In this document: one piece after another, positions 8,516 through 21,400 of the stretch
Position numbering within the stretch: position 1 is the stretch's first letter
How the letters are laid out: the number at the start of each line of letters is the position of its first letter
Assembly: GCA_033439265.1 (NCBI GenBank)
Contig: JAVTVX010000005.1
Location: 6,148,001-6,212,000 of the forward strand
DNA length: 64,000 nt
Source: Dillenia suffruticosa
Lineage: Eukaryota; Streptophyta; Magnoliopsida; Dilleniales; Dilleniaceae
Reading direction: 5' to 3'
Translations under genes and position numbers: made by a program
Notes under the pieces: generated by a model
What the model was told of the DNA's origin: nothing
The model's input: only the letters and a program-made list of their open reading frames with translations
Database searches by the model: none

Positions 8516-10379
8516 CATATGTCTTGTATGGACCCGACCCATCTATTTTGCCATGTAGTACCGGTAAGTTAGTATATATATGCCTATGTTCATCTAGTGT
8601 GTAGAAGTGCCAAGTTGAGAGTGTGGGTGTTTTGGGGCTAGGGTTTCAAGAGAGAGATCTTCAGCATTGTTCCTCCACCCTCTTTCTCTTCGATAGTAGA
8701 TTTGCTTCTCCTCACCTGTGGATGTAGGCTTGCAAGCAGAACCACATATATCTTGTGTTTGCTTGTTCTTTGTATGTTGTCTTTCTCTTTACTTTTTTGA
8801 TTGATTTCTATCTTTCTATTATAGTTGCCGGATGTATTTGATTCATCCGAATACATGTTTTCATCTTGCAATTTGGTCACTTTAAAATTGATGGTTATGA
8901 AAGCTCAAACCATTTTATTTTCTGATTCTTTCCTTTGGGGTACTTCTTTACCTCCAGGTCTGATTTTGCTCCTCTTTAGTGGCTTTTACACAATGGTGTT
9001 GAAAAGAGATGATGTACTGATATCTGCAGCGTCCATCGGGTATGATCGGTGGTATTTGTATGACTTGTTTAAAATGCTAATACTACCTTGAAACTGAATT
9101 CCTATATCTATCTGTTCTGTTTCTAACACATCCCACGTTTCAAGAAGAGATGCCAATAACAGCCTTTTGAAATCCAAGGTACAACTATCAATGTGGTTTT
9201 TTTCATGTCACATGTCAGTATTGTTTGTTTCGATTAATGTCAATTTATACCAGGGTTCCACTTTAATGAAGAACAACCTAGAGTCTGTCCTCAAGAGTTT
9301 ACTTGTAGAAACTAATTGGTTGTTTGAAATCTCAGGCTTTTGTTTGATTATAGAGCCAATTACCTTAAAAAGTGAAAAACAATATGTGTTATATTCTAGT
9401 GTTGTTTTGTGTATGAAACTGCCAACTATTAATGGCTGTTTCAGACAACAGTTACCGGTCTACTCCTTGTTATGTGATCCAATGCTTGAATCCTACTTCG
9501 GCGACCTTCATTTGTTCTTAAGGGTAGAGTGCGTTCATTTGTTACTCATATTGATTTCCATCATTAAAACGACATGTGACTTGTTAGGATTTTGCAGTGT
9601 TTGCACATATTATTGTGCAGATTCGAAATCCTTGCTAATCGATTTGCTTGTTCTAAACTGTCCTCGAGCTTTAAGTTCCATATGATGTTCTTGAGTGACT
9701 AAGCATTGGAACATTACCTGCAGAAAAAAATTATTGGTTTATGAATGTTGCTTTAATTCAAGTTTTGAAGGGGTCATTCATTCTTCTTCTTTGTTTTCCT
9801 TTATTAGGGTTCTTAACTTTTTTACGTAAGATGCCTCTAGAGAAATTAGGGCAGAGCTTTACATCCAAGGAATTAGGGTTACCATTGAAAAATCTAATGT
9901 GATAACATTATTTTTTATGAAGAAATCTGAGGTTTGGGGAGGAAGAAAATTCCCACAACTAAATTGAAAAAAAAATAAAATAAAGCAATAGATGAGAAAA
10001 TGGGTTTACTAGCATCACAGTAATAGAACCTTAGACATCATGCCTGGGGCAAGCGAGCATCACACATTCTAGGGTTTGAGAGAGCTCAAAGCAATTTGCT
10101 TAGGAATTGAAATACTTATTCCGACTGTTCATAATAACTTTACAAGTCTTTAAATAGAAACTCTTAAATGGTTTTGACTTTTCTAATAATAATTAAAATA
10201 AAAATTAACCTTCCAAATAACTAAATACAAAAAACAGAAACTAAATTAAATGATAAATTTCTAAACAGAAAGAAAAAATTTCTGGTGCAGAAAAAGTGAA
10301 ACTCTTAAAATCTTAATCAAGCTCGATCAACTGTTGAAACTTTGGAATTGTCGCTTTCATTTTGTCTTTCTTGATGTAG
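8516..10379. other. Host DNA, no recognised gene; one conserved open frame
   Basis: Moderately AT-rich sequence that reads like introns or UTR. An open frame at 9167-9685 (plus, 172 codons) is kept in copy 2 (40538-41056) with one or two differences, but it has no recognisable domain, a high Leu/Cys/Ser content and no coding-like composition. I regard it as probably non-coding. Copy identity here is very high and says little about selection. Confidence 0.4.
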
Positions 10380-11115
10380 ATTTCACAAAGTTGCTCATAT
10401 AGAGTCGGAAGAAATGTTATCAAAGGAAGAAGTTGAGGCTTTATCTGATGATGATTTTGATGGTTTAAATAAGGAATGCGAAATTTTTAAAGAGATGTTC
10501 GAGGGACTAATAGGAGGTGTCTTGTCCGCTAGACACATTGAAAGTGATATGCACCACATGGTGTAAACAGCAATAGCTCCACTGTAACCCGCCAGAGTTA
10601 GTCCTCCAAAGGATTAACCGTGGAGGATTCAGCCGATGCCATTGAGGATTCAAGAGGTTGTTCTGGAAGCCAGGTGCTGAAGGGAAGGAGGTGCCACAGT
10701 CAGAACAAAAGAGCTGGATTTAAAGGTGAAACGGATAAAACTGTCGTCTATCTGACAAATTACCTAATGACGAGCATTCCTCATGCAGGTGTTTGACGTC
10801 ATGAGTGCCTGTGATAGAAACTGGTAGTGCTATGAGATTATCAAACTCGTTTGGGTGAATCTTCTGCGTGAGAGTGTTGCATCCAGTTGTGAGTTGAACT
10901 TGACAGACGGTAATGATGAGAAGGATCTTGTTAGGGGTAAAGCTATTGATTCACTTGCTTCCCAGGACAGTGTTGGGAACAAACTTATAATTGCAACTTC
11001 TGTAACTGTTGCAAAGAAGTCTGGATTACCTCTCGCTGCTGAGGATGGACAAAATTGGATCCGTAGTTCCAGATTTAAATGTAACCCTCTAGATTTTTTG
11101 ATTTTGGGCACCTAA
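10380..11115 (+). pseudogene. Degenerate or partial gene fragment of unknown family
   Basis: Three exon-like stretches follow an acceptor-like TGATGTAG ending at 10379. The first is 10381-10566 (61 codons, acidic, with LSKEEVEALSDDDFDGL, ending in TAA). The second is an open frame 10602-10796 in another phase. The third is 10855-11115 (86 codons, LIIATSVTVAKKSGLPLAAE). Codon-like composition suggests former exons, but the phases do not join and I do not recognise the protein. In copy 2 a 9-bp segment is present near 42205 that is missing here near 10835. It could be a decayed gene or captured exons. Confidence 0.4.
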
Positions 11116-11867
11116 AAGAATTGGTTGTAGCCGCTCTTTTGTACTTCACGTACATTGTACTTGTTTTTCAGACATAGTGAAGTTTGAATATCTTAAAATT
11201 TGAAGATTATCATGTATCTAATCCCATTCACTCCATTAGCTTTCATCTCTCCACATCGGTATTAGCCCAACAAAATATTTTAGTCATCCTTGTTTTTTTC
11301 TATCTCTACATATTTTAACACTTTATCGGAAATTCTCTTTCCCCCGACACTTGCAAAAACAAAATGTTATATTATAATTATGCAGGTAAGTTCTATTTGG
11401 GAGATGTGGCAATCAATATGGCTTTTCCTTTTTCATTAAAAATAAAATTTAGATTTTCATCACCAAGCAAAAATAAAAACCAAAAAAGGCTAAATGCGCC
11501 GATCTCCTGTTAACCGGTGGTTGGTGTATCGGATAAATCTCTTGAAAAAAATAAATTCAAGTTCAATAGTTGTACAAGAAAATTATCTCATTTTGTAATC
11601 CTAAATGCACCAATCTCCTATTAAGTTTAATATATATAAAATAGGATTTATGGTAATTATATCCACTCATAAGAGAAAAAATTCGATTTATGATATATGT
11701 GGGAAACTATACGTGAAAGTCAATTTATTAGATATTTAAAATTATATGGACATAATATAAATGTATAAATAATACTAGTTATGTCAATTAAAAACTAAAT
11801 CAATAACAATAAAAAAAATTCTATTTTAATAAAAAAAGATAAATTTCTAAAATATTATTTATAACTA
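11116..11867. other. AT-rich intergenic DNA
   Basis: I see no gene or RNA here. A GGGAGATGTGG segment near 11399 resembles one near 23521, another trace of old local duplication. Confidence 0.4.
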
Positions 11868-12855
11868 AACTCAACTTATGATATTCAAAAGCCGATTAAA
11901 ACCAAGCTTATTTATGTAGATATAAACTAGGTGGGCTCTGGCAGCACAAGATGCGATCGGGGGGAAAAAATTTGTAATTTTTTATCTTCTTTATTTAGGC
12001 CCAATAAATAGTTAGACTTAAAATTTATATAATTTATTACTAATTGTAACTAATTTTATACATTACATTAATTAAATAGTATTTATAATTTCTACCAAAA
12101 ATATTATATTAACTCAAATTTAAAATAAAAATTATTTAAATATAAACATAACACACACATTTTGATATACATGGGGGAGAGGAAAACACAAAGCACTCAA
12201 ATCAATTTATTTCTCATAGGAATTTAGATTGATTTTACATTTTTTATAATTTTACATTATTAGTATTTTTGTTATATTTTTATAATTTGAGTTAAGAATA
12301 ATTTTAGAGTTTTGCATTTATTTAGCTTTAATTCTTTGAATCACTGAATATATTTTATTTATTTAGTTTTTAAAAAACTTAGACTTAGAAATTCATTTAA
12401 AAAATGGTTATATAATTTTGGGTAGTTAGAATAAATTAAAATTTTAATTAAAAAATTGACTAATTTTAATATGAGATTTGGTTATATTATTATGGGGTGT
12501 AAGTAATCACAAACAAAAAGAGAGAAAATGCATACTAAGTCTATAGGAACACAACTAAGAACTATATATCCCACTAGAACCATGGAGCTGTTTATATATC
12601 TTCAAATTTATTGGTTTCAAATGTAGATTAAAATCAAATTTGGAGAGATTTTTGCCAATTACTTTTGTTAAACAGTTTAAGCTTTTTTGCCCATGAAATT
12701 TCAATCACTATTCACAAATACCAATGACAAGGATCTTGTCCCAGGTTTAACCTTAAGTTGGTATTTTATTTGATGGTGAGTTTAGGATAATACAAAATTG
12801 TCATAAAAAGAAAAAAAAAAGAAGAAAAAGCTTTAGCATATCCAAAGAGGAAGTG
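11868..12855. repeat. Block A+B, first copy of an old local tandem duplication
   Basis: Part A (11868-12183) matches 17660-17972; part B (about 12200-12855) matches about 21936-22580. In the second copy A and B are separated by about 4 kb. The end of B (AAAGAGGAAGTG) abuts the F4 LTR insertion at 12856. Confidence 0.8.
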
Positions 12856-13898
12856 TGTCATGCCCCGACCCTCGAATCGAGCACCATAACCGCCGCGTTA
12901 CCTGAAACACATGTGAACTTCACTCCATATTCCGAGATACTACAAGGTATCCCAATATCCACCTATTTTCTAAAATAATCTAACCATAAAAATAAATCAG
13001 CATGTATTCATCGCAAAATCAAAGGATTAGCTCGATCTATCCACTACAAAAAGGACAAAATTTGCGACAAAATTTGCTACAAATTTGCAAGAAAAATTCG
13101 TCGCAAAACAAATTTGTGACAAATTTTGTAACAAATATTTTTTCGTTGCTAATAAGTTATCGCAAAATTTTGGGACGAAAAATTAAATATTCGTCACAAA
13201 AATTTCAAACAAATATTTATATGTCGCCAAATTTATCGCAAAATTGGAGACGAATAAATTTTTCGTCGCAAAATTAGTGATGAATAAATTTGTCGTCGCA
13301 AAATTTCTAACAAAAAAAATTCGTTGCAAAATTTGCTATGAAAATATTTTCGTCGCAAAATCCGTTGCAAAATTTGCGACGAAACAATATTTGTTACAAA
13401 TTTTGCAACGAATAAGTTATTTATCTCAAATTACCAACAAAAAATAATTTGTCGCAAATATATGACGAATGTTATTCATTGCAAAATTTGTCGCTAATCA
13501 AAATTTACCATTCAATTTTAGCCATGAAATTTGCGACGCTCATAGTTTTCAGGGGATAAATTTTGCGACGAATATGTATTTTGCAATAAATATAAATTTT
13601 ATTGGTATATTTGGACCATTTTCCCTATATAACGTGTTTTTATACCTGTTTACCCAATCTCATCAACAATTAATCATCCAAATAATTTTTAATATCAAAT
13701 TTCAGCCATCTATACTCATAATTATAACTAACTTTTAATAAGATCAATAAGTTAAAAATTTAACAAGAAATCATAATAGTAATATAAAAAATAAAAGCAA
13801 CATCAAGACTAAATGTTAAAATATCAATAACTATACATAACCAAAAAAATCAATGTAACGAGTATCAAAATATAACAGTAAAATAACAGTATACAATT

Positions 13899-14342
13899 TC
13901 AAGCACGACCTCTACCATCACCATCATCATCATCATCATCATCATCATCGAAGAAATCATCACCTTCATCACCATCACAAGCATTATCAGGAGGATAAAT
14001 AGAAGGGGGAATCTGACTCGGAGCGGAGACTAACTGAAGATGCTGCATGATTAACATTTGCTGTGTGTGGACCTCGTTCATTTCTTGCGTGTGCTTTGCT
14101 TGAAGTTCATTAAATTCCTGATCTCTTTGCAGCAGTGCTTTATCACATTGCAAAAATTTACCATTACGACACCTTCTACATGGACACCTTAGCTTATTCC
14201 CATCCATAAAATCAATATGAGTACAAGCAAAATCTAAAAATTGTTCCAACCCAAAAATAAATTCATCAGTTAAACCCCAACGATCAGATAAATTCTTTTT
14301 ATACATACAACTTCTTTCGTTTTGCCTTTTCCATGTCTCCAA
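13899..14342 (-). CDS. CACTA transposase-associated domain protein, truncated
   Basis: 147 codons from a TTG; the first in-frame ATG is at 14306. Residues about 13-65 (LTDEFIFGLEQFLDFA, GNKLRCPCRRC) resemble the N-terminal transposase-associated domain of plant CACTA/En-Spm transposases, with a Cys pair arrangement suggesting metal binding. Residues 66-100 are a charged, Gln-rich, coiled-coil-like stretch, and the C-terminus is an Asp run encoded by an ATC microsatellite. The catalytic transposase domain is absent, so it looks like a deletion fusion of the two ends of a larger gene. The copy at 45277-45720 is almost identical. Confidence 0.65.
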   Translation of the reverse strand: METWKRQNERSCMYKKNLSDRWGLTDEFIFGLEQFLDFACTHIDFMDGNKLRCPCRRCRNGKFLQCDKALLQRDQEFNELQAKHTQEMNEVHTQQMLIMQHLQLVSAPSQIPPSIYPPDNACDGDEGDDFFDDDDDDDDDGDGRGRA

Positions 14343-15000
14343 ATTAAAAAATTTTGAAATATTAATAAAAATTACTTAAAAAAACTACTAAATCATTAAT
14401 ACTAATATCAACATTAATTCCAAATAAGTTCATATAACAATAAATAATAACGTTAATTGCACAAAACTCAAATCATATATAATACTAACTTTAATTTCAC
14501 AAAAATTTAATATAATAATAAATAATATTATAAACTTAATTAATATCAAACAAATTAACTAAATTATTACAATAATATTAAATATTATCATACAATTAAA
14601 TAAAGTATAAAATATTAAACATTTAACAACATTGATTATTTAATTAATCGATATAAGATTTACTATAAATTGCTAATTATTGTTAACATAATATTTCACA
14701 TAATCAATTATCAACACTTTTGATTTCAATTTTATAAAAGAAATTAAATTTAACAAATCCAATAATATCATTAAATAAACCACTAAATACAATAAAAATA
14801 AACTAATATAGAAATAAAAAGAATACAAACATACAAATTAACATAATTGCATTTTCCAATCATTACAGTACAAATTATAACATTTCTCACCACCAATTAA
14901 TAACTCACGGATAGACTCAAATATCAATCGCAGCACGATAGAGAGAGAGAGAGAGAGAGAGAGTAAGAGTGAAGGCAGTGTGAAATATATTGAAATTAGG
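14343..15000. other. AT-rich interior of the CACTA element with a GA microsatellite
   Basis: Very AT-rich, with no coding signal. A (GA)n run sits at about 14939-14963. Confidence 0.5.
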
Positions 15001-17652
15001 GACAAAACTTTTTTGTCCCTAAATTCGTCCCAGAATCAGGGACAAAAAAAATTTTCATCCCTGAATCAGGGACGAATATTTTTTTCGTCCCAAAATCAGG
15101 GACGAAAATTTTTTTCGTCCCAGAATCAAGGATGAAACTTTTTTTTTCGTTGTTAAAATCTGCTACGAAAGAATGGTTTCATCGCAAAATTTCCGATAAA
15201 TATATGTTTTCGTCGTAATTTGCAACAAATTTAGCAACAAATAATTTTTTCCTTTAAATTTGCAACGAATTTTGCAACGATACTTATGGTTTCTGATAAA
15301 TAACTCATTGAATGTACTAAAATAGAAACTAAATCGACAAACTATTAACAATATTTGCGTACTATGATATAATTATAAAAAAAATATTCAATATATTGAT
15401 TATTAATTAACAAGTATTTTTTTGTAATGATCTCTAATCAAAATATGCATGCATCGGGACAATCCAACCGTTCTAATCAAATCCACAGATTATAAACAAG
15501 TTCCTATTCAAGGGATCCAATCCAAATTCTACTAAAACAATTCTCAAAGAAAAATTCAAGGAGATAAAAAGTGGAGGGTCATCATTTTAATTATACAAAC
15601 CATAGACAAATTTCAAATCCATAAAAATATAGTAGAAAATAAGTTTTCAAAATAAATATATGGTATGCTTTCATTTGGATCCACTAATACCTCAATTCAA
15701 CTGAAAACTATTACTCGAATAAGTCTAATAAAACAAGTTTGTACGATTTCAGCACTACACGTACACAAGTCTCGAGTAGGCTTCCTATGTGAAAATGGAG
15801 GTAGAAGAGGTGAGTATATACTATACCCAACAAATGATATACAAATTGTACAAAAATAAGATTTATATGGTGGATATATCAAAGTATATATTTCAAACTA
15901 TCATATTATTCTCAAATTCATCCAATAAAAAATAAATAAATAAACTCACACCATTGTTTTCATAGTCATCACAATTCACAATTGTCATTATTCAATCTCA
16001 TTTGCATCTAATTATTTCATATTTTCAAACACGGAACAAACCAAAATCATTATTCCTAACAAAGGTCTACCACGACTTAGAATGGGACCACCAAGGGATT
16101 TAATAATTTTATGTTTAAACATGTCCCCATAGTTGACGTTGTCTGTAGGCTCTCATGGGTGGTGTATCCAACTATCCCACCCCCGTGGCTACTATATCCA
16201 ACTTTGAATGTATTGTATGTGCTCGGCTATATCCCATGATCTACCAACCCTACTAATCATTCCGTAAAGGAAAATGACTAGTCATTTAATAGGGGTTCGG
16301 GCTCTCACCCTAAGCCAAGCATATGCATCATTTCCCAAAAATCGTAAATCAAATTCATGTACCATCAATTCTAAAAATTTCTCAATAATAATCATCATAC
16401 CAATGGGTTCAACATCAACAAACTCGCATGACACATTTATTTATTCAAAGCAAATAGGATGTATAAGAATTTAAAATTCAATCTTTGAGATATTTCACAC
16501 ACGTTAAAACATATAAATCCAAATTTTGAAAGTCATTTAGAAGATTCAACAAAATCATTTTTCTTATTTAAATACAATCATGAAATCATTCACCTCTTGA
16601 GAGGGTGAACACTCCCAATTCAAAATCAATCCAAAATAATCATTTCTTGACTTCCAATTGAATTATCCTAAATCAATAAATATAAATTCGATATTAAATT
16701 ACGTCTATTATTAGGGTTTAGGAGTTTTCCCAAACATAATACAAAGCCTAATTTCCAAAATCTATAAATCTATGTTCTCATTTCATCAACCATATACCAT
16801 TTGCATCTATATACTATTTTCATATACAATTTTCCTAAATCTCACATTTATAAACCCTACATTTAATTTTCGCAAATTTTACATTTCCAATTCTTAACAT
16901 AAATCTTAAAACAAGTAAGATATACTCGAATCTAAGACGAGAGAGAAATATTATCTTTGAGAAATCTAGAAATTTCATCCAGCATCAAGTTTGTCGAAAA
17001 CCTTAACTTTCTCTCCCTACAAATATCCCAAATTCCGAGCATAAAATTCAAAGTCATGAGTAATTAAAATAAATCCATGTTTAGAAGGAAGAAATTAGCT
17101 TAATTTTGTGATTGGATTGAATCTTGAACGTTGAGTTTCAAAAACTTTAGATTTTTTCCCTTTTTGAGCAAATCCTAGATTTCTCCCAAAATCACCTTTA
17201 TTCACGGGTTTGCTTGAGGGTTTGGGGGGGTTTAATGAGTGGGTTTGGAGTTGATTTCAAGAGAGGGATTGTGAGAGGGGTGGGTGAGACAGAGAGATGA
17301 GAGTTGAGAGGTCGAGTCAGAGAGAAGAGGGTGAGATCGGGTGAGAAGAAATGTGAATGAAGACTTGTTTAAACCCTTTTTAATAGTAGAGTATGAAATC
17401 TTAATCTTGTCCCTCGTTATTTTTAGGTTTTGTTCAAGTTTATTGTCACTTTTTGTCATTTCATATCTTTTCATACCTATGTTTTGGCCATCACCTAGTA
17501 TTCAGAGTTTTGTCTCAATTAATCTAGATTTGACGCTGCAGGCCCATTTTGTGGGGACGAGTCTCCCAACATTATTTTTTTCGTACCCTGAGTGTCGAAC
17601 TTCCGACCTATTTAAGGGACGAAAATGCCCATTCCACCTATGCCAACAAGTG

Positions 17653-17972
17653 TTAGTACTCAACTTATGATATTAAACAACTGAGTAGAACCCAAGCATG
17701 TTTATGTAGATATAAACTAGGTGGGCTCTGGCCGCACAAGTTGCGGTCAAGGGGAAAAAATTGTAATTTGTTATCTTCTTTATTTAGGCCCATAAATAGA
17801 TAGATTTAAAATTTATATAATACATTACTAATTGTAACTAATTTTATACATTACATTAATTAAATAATATTTATAATTTCTACCCAAAATATTATGTTAA
17901 CTCAAATTTTAAAATAAAAATTATTTAAATTTAAACAAAACAACACATTTTGATATACACGTCGGAGAGAAT
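17653..17972. repeat. Block A, second copy
   Basis: It matches 11868-12183 (ACTCAACTTATGATATT, then GATATAAACTAGGTGGGC and on). Similarity stops near 17972, where unrelated DNA separates it from its B partner at about 21936. Confidence 0.8.
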
Positions 17973-18127
17973 ATATGAACCCAAAACAGCTTTTACTAGG
18001 GTTTCTTTGTCTAGTTTCAACAACGCATCAAAAAAACAAAAGCAAGAAAAATGTTGGATTATCAAACACACAGAATCACCAGAATGAAAAAGTACAGTGA
18101 AGATCGTAAATATGTTGAGCACAAAAC

Positions 18128-18425
18128 TTGAGAGAGAGAGAGGTATATCAGAAGAAAAATCTAATGAAAGTAAGAAATGCAACAAGTAACACACAAGATT
18201 TCTTAGCAATTTGAGTTATCAAATATTGGTAAAATTATGCTTAATCAAAAAATAGAGAGTTCAATGTAGTACAATTATGAATAATTTAAGTACGAAAATA
18301 TGATATAAAGAATTTATTATTTTAGGAGAAAGAGGAAATACCGAATCTAGCTTCCAATTTATGAGCTCAATGAGGGCAATTCATCAGGCAAAAAAATATT
18401 GGAGAATAAATTTTACATGAAACTT
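18128..18425. repeat. Direct repeat C, left copy
   Basis: It matches about 21115-21400 at moderate identity (AAATCTAATGAAAGTAAGAAATG, then TAGCTTCCAATTTATG). The two copies bracket about 2.7 kb, as expected for a local duplication. Confidence 0.75.
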
Positions 18426-21114
18426 TTAATTAGTCAAAATCCAAAAGTGTCTGTAAAACGAGCTTAACATAATATATGATCCAATGGTTATAATTTTGTC
18501 AGCAAGGAGACCCAAATAGAACCTATATCCAGGTCAATTTATTATAGTATGGGTCGATACATAACTAATAGAATTTAGGGTTTAAAGTTTAGAGTTTAAA
18601 TCTTAAGGTTTAGGATTTGGAATTGTCAGAACTCTTACGATATATAGTATGAGTCAATGTACTAATAAGTTTATTCATGATTTAAAATTTAGGGTTTAAA
18701 ATTTGAAAAAAGTGGAATTTTGATAATTGTAAATATTGACCGTTGGATGCCAGATGATTGAGGACTATTAAGAAAAGAGTAAATTACACTCTTTCCCTTG
18801 TGGTTTGGCCAAAATCCAGATATTTTTCTTATGATGAAAAAATATCAAGTTATATCCACATGGTTTTAAAAAATGGCAAGTGACGAAAATGGTAAAAATT
18901 AACATAAATTTGAGATCCACGAAAGTTTGGATTAACTCATAAAATTAATTTTTCTCAAAATTACCCTTGATTAAAAAAAAAACACATTCTCTCTCTCTTC
19001 TCTCTCCTCCCCCTCCTCTGCACACTCCGGCAGCACTAAAGAAAAGTGAACCCTCTTGAATCAAACCTTTCTCAGAGGTCAATATCCGTCCCTCTCTCTT
19101 CTTTCTCCTACTCTCTCCTCTCTTCTCTCCACTCCTCTCCTCTGCACACTTCGACAGCAGTATCTTTTGATTTCAACTCCAATCATTAATCGCCATTCAA
19201 TTTCCAAAATTTCAGAAACCATCGATCGGTCACCGTATCCATGAGAGAGAGTGAGAAATTCATGAGAGAGACAGAGAGTGAGGGGATCTGAGTGGGGTTA
19301 GGGGCGTTTGATCTAAACTTCCTCTTTGGAGGGCTTCTCGTGGGTTTCTATTCGTTGGGTTTTGCTTTTTTTCTTCAATCGCGTGGTCTGTTCAAAGTGT
19401 ATTTTGCATTGGAGAGAGATGTATTATTACTGCAGAGGATATGATTATTGTAGATGGGGATGGGGATTTTGAATGTGAATGTGAATGGGATTGGTGCAAT
19501 GATAATGGTGGTAGCAATAATGTTGGTGATAGAGTGCAAAACCCAACTATATCTCTCGGGGTATCAAACAGTTTATCAGACTTCCACTTTTTGCTTGGGT
19601 ATGGGCCCATCCCTCGCTACAACTCTTTCTTCTTCCACTGGGGGATTTTGAAGAGGAAGGCAACTCATTAACCGGGAGTCGAGTAAAGGTCGGTGGAGAT
19701 TTGAGAACAAAAGTGGAAAGAAAAGAAAGGAAAATATCCTCTGCAGCAAACCATGTGTTTGGGCTTGTTGAAAATCTGGAGGAGGATAAGAGAGAATAAC
19801 CAACTTTTTTAGTTTTATATTTTGATCGCATCACAGATTCAACATTTTAGTTGCAACCGGGAGGCATTTTTTTAAAAGGTTGAAGATGATGGGGACTCGT
19901 ACGGATCTATAGACAATTTTTTTTTTTAAATAACCTCCGACAAAAAATAATTCAATTTATAATCCCCATTTATCATAGGAAACTATGTAATGTCTTTAAC
20001 CTGCGACAGAGGGTATGTCGCGTCTTCAACTCGCGATATGAGATATGAAAAAAATGAAATACAAGAGTGATCGAGAGCAAAAATAAAATAAAATAAAATA
20101 AAAATATGAACTTTTTTGAAAGATGTCCAGGTCAACGTGGTGGTGTTCTTGTCGACCTGGCAATATAGGAGGAAATCCCAACTCCCTTTTATCCAATAGA
20201 TAGATAATGCATTAGGCATAATCCATTCAAATGTGTGTTAAAATTTACTTTGAAATCGTTTGTTACTTGTAAATTTAAACTATATCTAAGAGTTAACATC
20301 AAATGAAGTGTTTTTAACAATGACTTATTGATCATATAATTAAAACTGATATTTTTTACATAAAATTTAAAAAAAAATCTCGACTCGAGTTTTGTATATG
20401 ATAAAAATGGACATAAGAGTTTTGATTTTTAAAAATCCAGCTCAATCTGATTTAAATCAAATGTGATGAGACCTAACATAATTATTAGATACAAATAATT
20501 TATAAAAAAAAATGTTATTTATTCTCCCTACTTATTTATTATTTTGCATATAAATAATTTATTTAGTTAATTCTAAAATAAAAATTAATTTTAACTTTAA
20601 TACTTAGAAATTTGCTAAAAAACTTTTTGTTGTAAAATATATAAGCTCTTAAATTCAGAAGTAAAAATTAATTCTTTGATACATATATAACAAAAATCAA
20701 CACATGGGACTCTTGTTTTTTCGTATTTTCTTCATTTTTCTGCACTTTAAAAGCAATAAAAATATTTTTATTACTATTTAAATACCCTAAAAATGGCATG
20801 TTGATCAATTTTTCTTTTTTTTTTTTTGGCAAAATAATCTGACTAATCACACACCACCTCATCTCGGAAAAGGATCACCATTTGATATATAGCCATGAAA
20901 AATGTTTAAATCATGAAGGAAAAAAAAAGGAAAAATATGTTAAATATAACTAATTTGCTCAAATAAATTTATTTTAAATTACATTCTTTCATAATTAATT
21001 GAGCTACATAAATTCTGAGAATCAAACCCCTACCCCACCCCAAGCCCAAAAAAAGATCCAAAGAAAATGGAACTCAATACCCATCAGTACACAATAAAAA
21101 CTAACTATTTACAT
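18426..21114. other. AT-rich host DNA without a recognised gene
   Basis: Contains GGGTTTAAAG-type short repeats near 18580-18690, a CT-rich stretch at 18985-19150, and short open frames near 19440-19670 that have no recognisable domain. The part 19155-19436 is absent from copy 2. I see no RNA gene. Confidence 0.4.
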
Positions 21115-21400
21115 AAAGAGAGATATCATAAGAAAAATCTAATGAAAGTAAGAAATGTAACGGGTAACACACAAGATTTCTTAGCAATTGAGTCATCAAA
21201 TAATTATGCTATAATCAAAAGATAGAGAGCTCAATATAGTAAATTTCAAATAATTTAAGTACGAAAATATGTTATAGAGAAGTTATTGATTTTGGGAGAA
21301 AAGAAAAACATCAAATTTAGCTTCCAATTTATGGGCTCAATGAGGCACATTTCATTGGATAAAAATATATTGGAGAATGGAGACAAGTGCAATGAAACTT
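21115..21400. repeat. Direct repeat C, right copy
   Basis: Partner of 18128-18425, in the same orientation. Confidence 0.75.

Larger units (their letters stand above)
13042..15300. mobile_element. Non-autonomous CACTA (En/Spm) transposon, right end unclear
   Basis: The left end is CACTACAAAAAGG (13042), followed by dense subterminal repeats of the TTTGCGACGAA / TTCGTCGCAAA type to about 13580. The right side has GGGACGAA / TTCGTCCC repeats (15000-15140), then more CGTCGCAA-type repeats to about 15285. Inside is a short ORF with a transposase-associated domain (13899-14342). A matching TAGTG right end is not visible, so the right boundary is approximate. It lies within the F4 LTR. Confidence 0.75.
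12856..17648 (-). mobile_element. Solo LTR of a further Ty3/gypsy family (F4), split by a CACTA element
   Basis: The minus strand begins TGTTGGCATAGG at 17648 and ends GGTCGGGGCATGACA at 12856. Without the nested CACTA element it is about 2.5 kb, the same size as the other LTRs here, and has the same layout: a CT-rich tract, then AT-rich sequence with a diverged core (GGTC...GACT at 16064-16077). No internal coding region or primer site is present, hence solo. AGTG flanks it on both sides (12852-12855, 17649-17652), a 4-bp match that may extend to AAGTG depending on where the terminus is placed. Confidence 0.7.

Noticed and set aside
9167..9685. 172-codon open frame conserved in both copies as a possible gene
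   Set aside because: Conservation is explained by the recent duplication; no domain, unusual composition and no supporting signals. Mentioned only as low-confidence content.
13042..13580. CRISPR-like array of short repeats
   Set aside because: The repeats are degenerate CACTA subterminal motifs in both orientations with irregular spacing, in a plant genome.
12851..17653. Perfect 5-bp target-site duplication AAGTG for the F4 solo LTR
   Set aside because: With TG...CA ends only AGTG matches on both sides; AAGTG needs the terminus shifted by one base, so a 5-bp duplication is not claimed.
18778..18815. Terminal inverted repeat of a Mutator-like element (TAAATTACACTCTTTCCC)
   Set aside because: It resembles ends of some plant DNA transposons, but I could not find an inverted partner within several kb.
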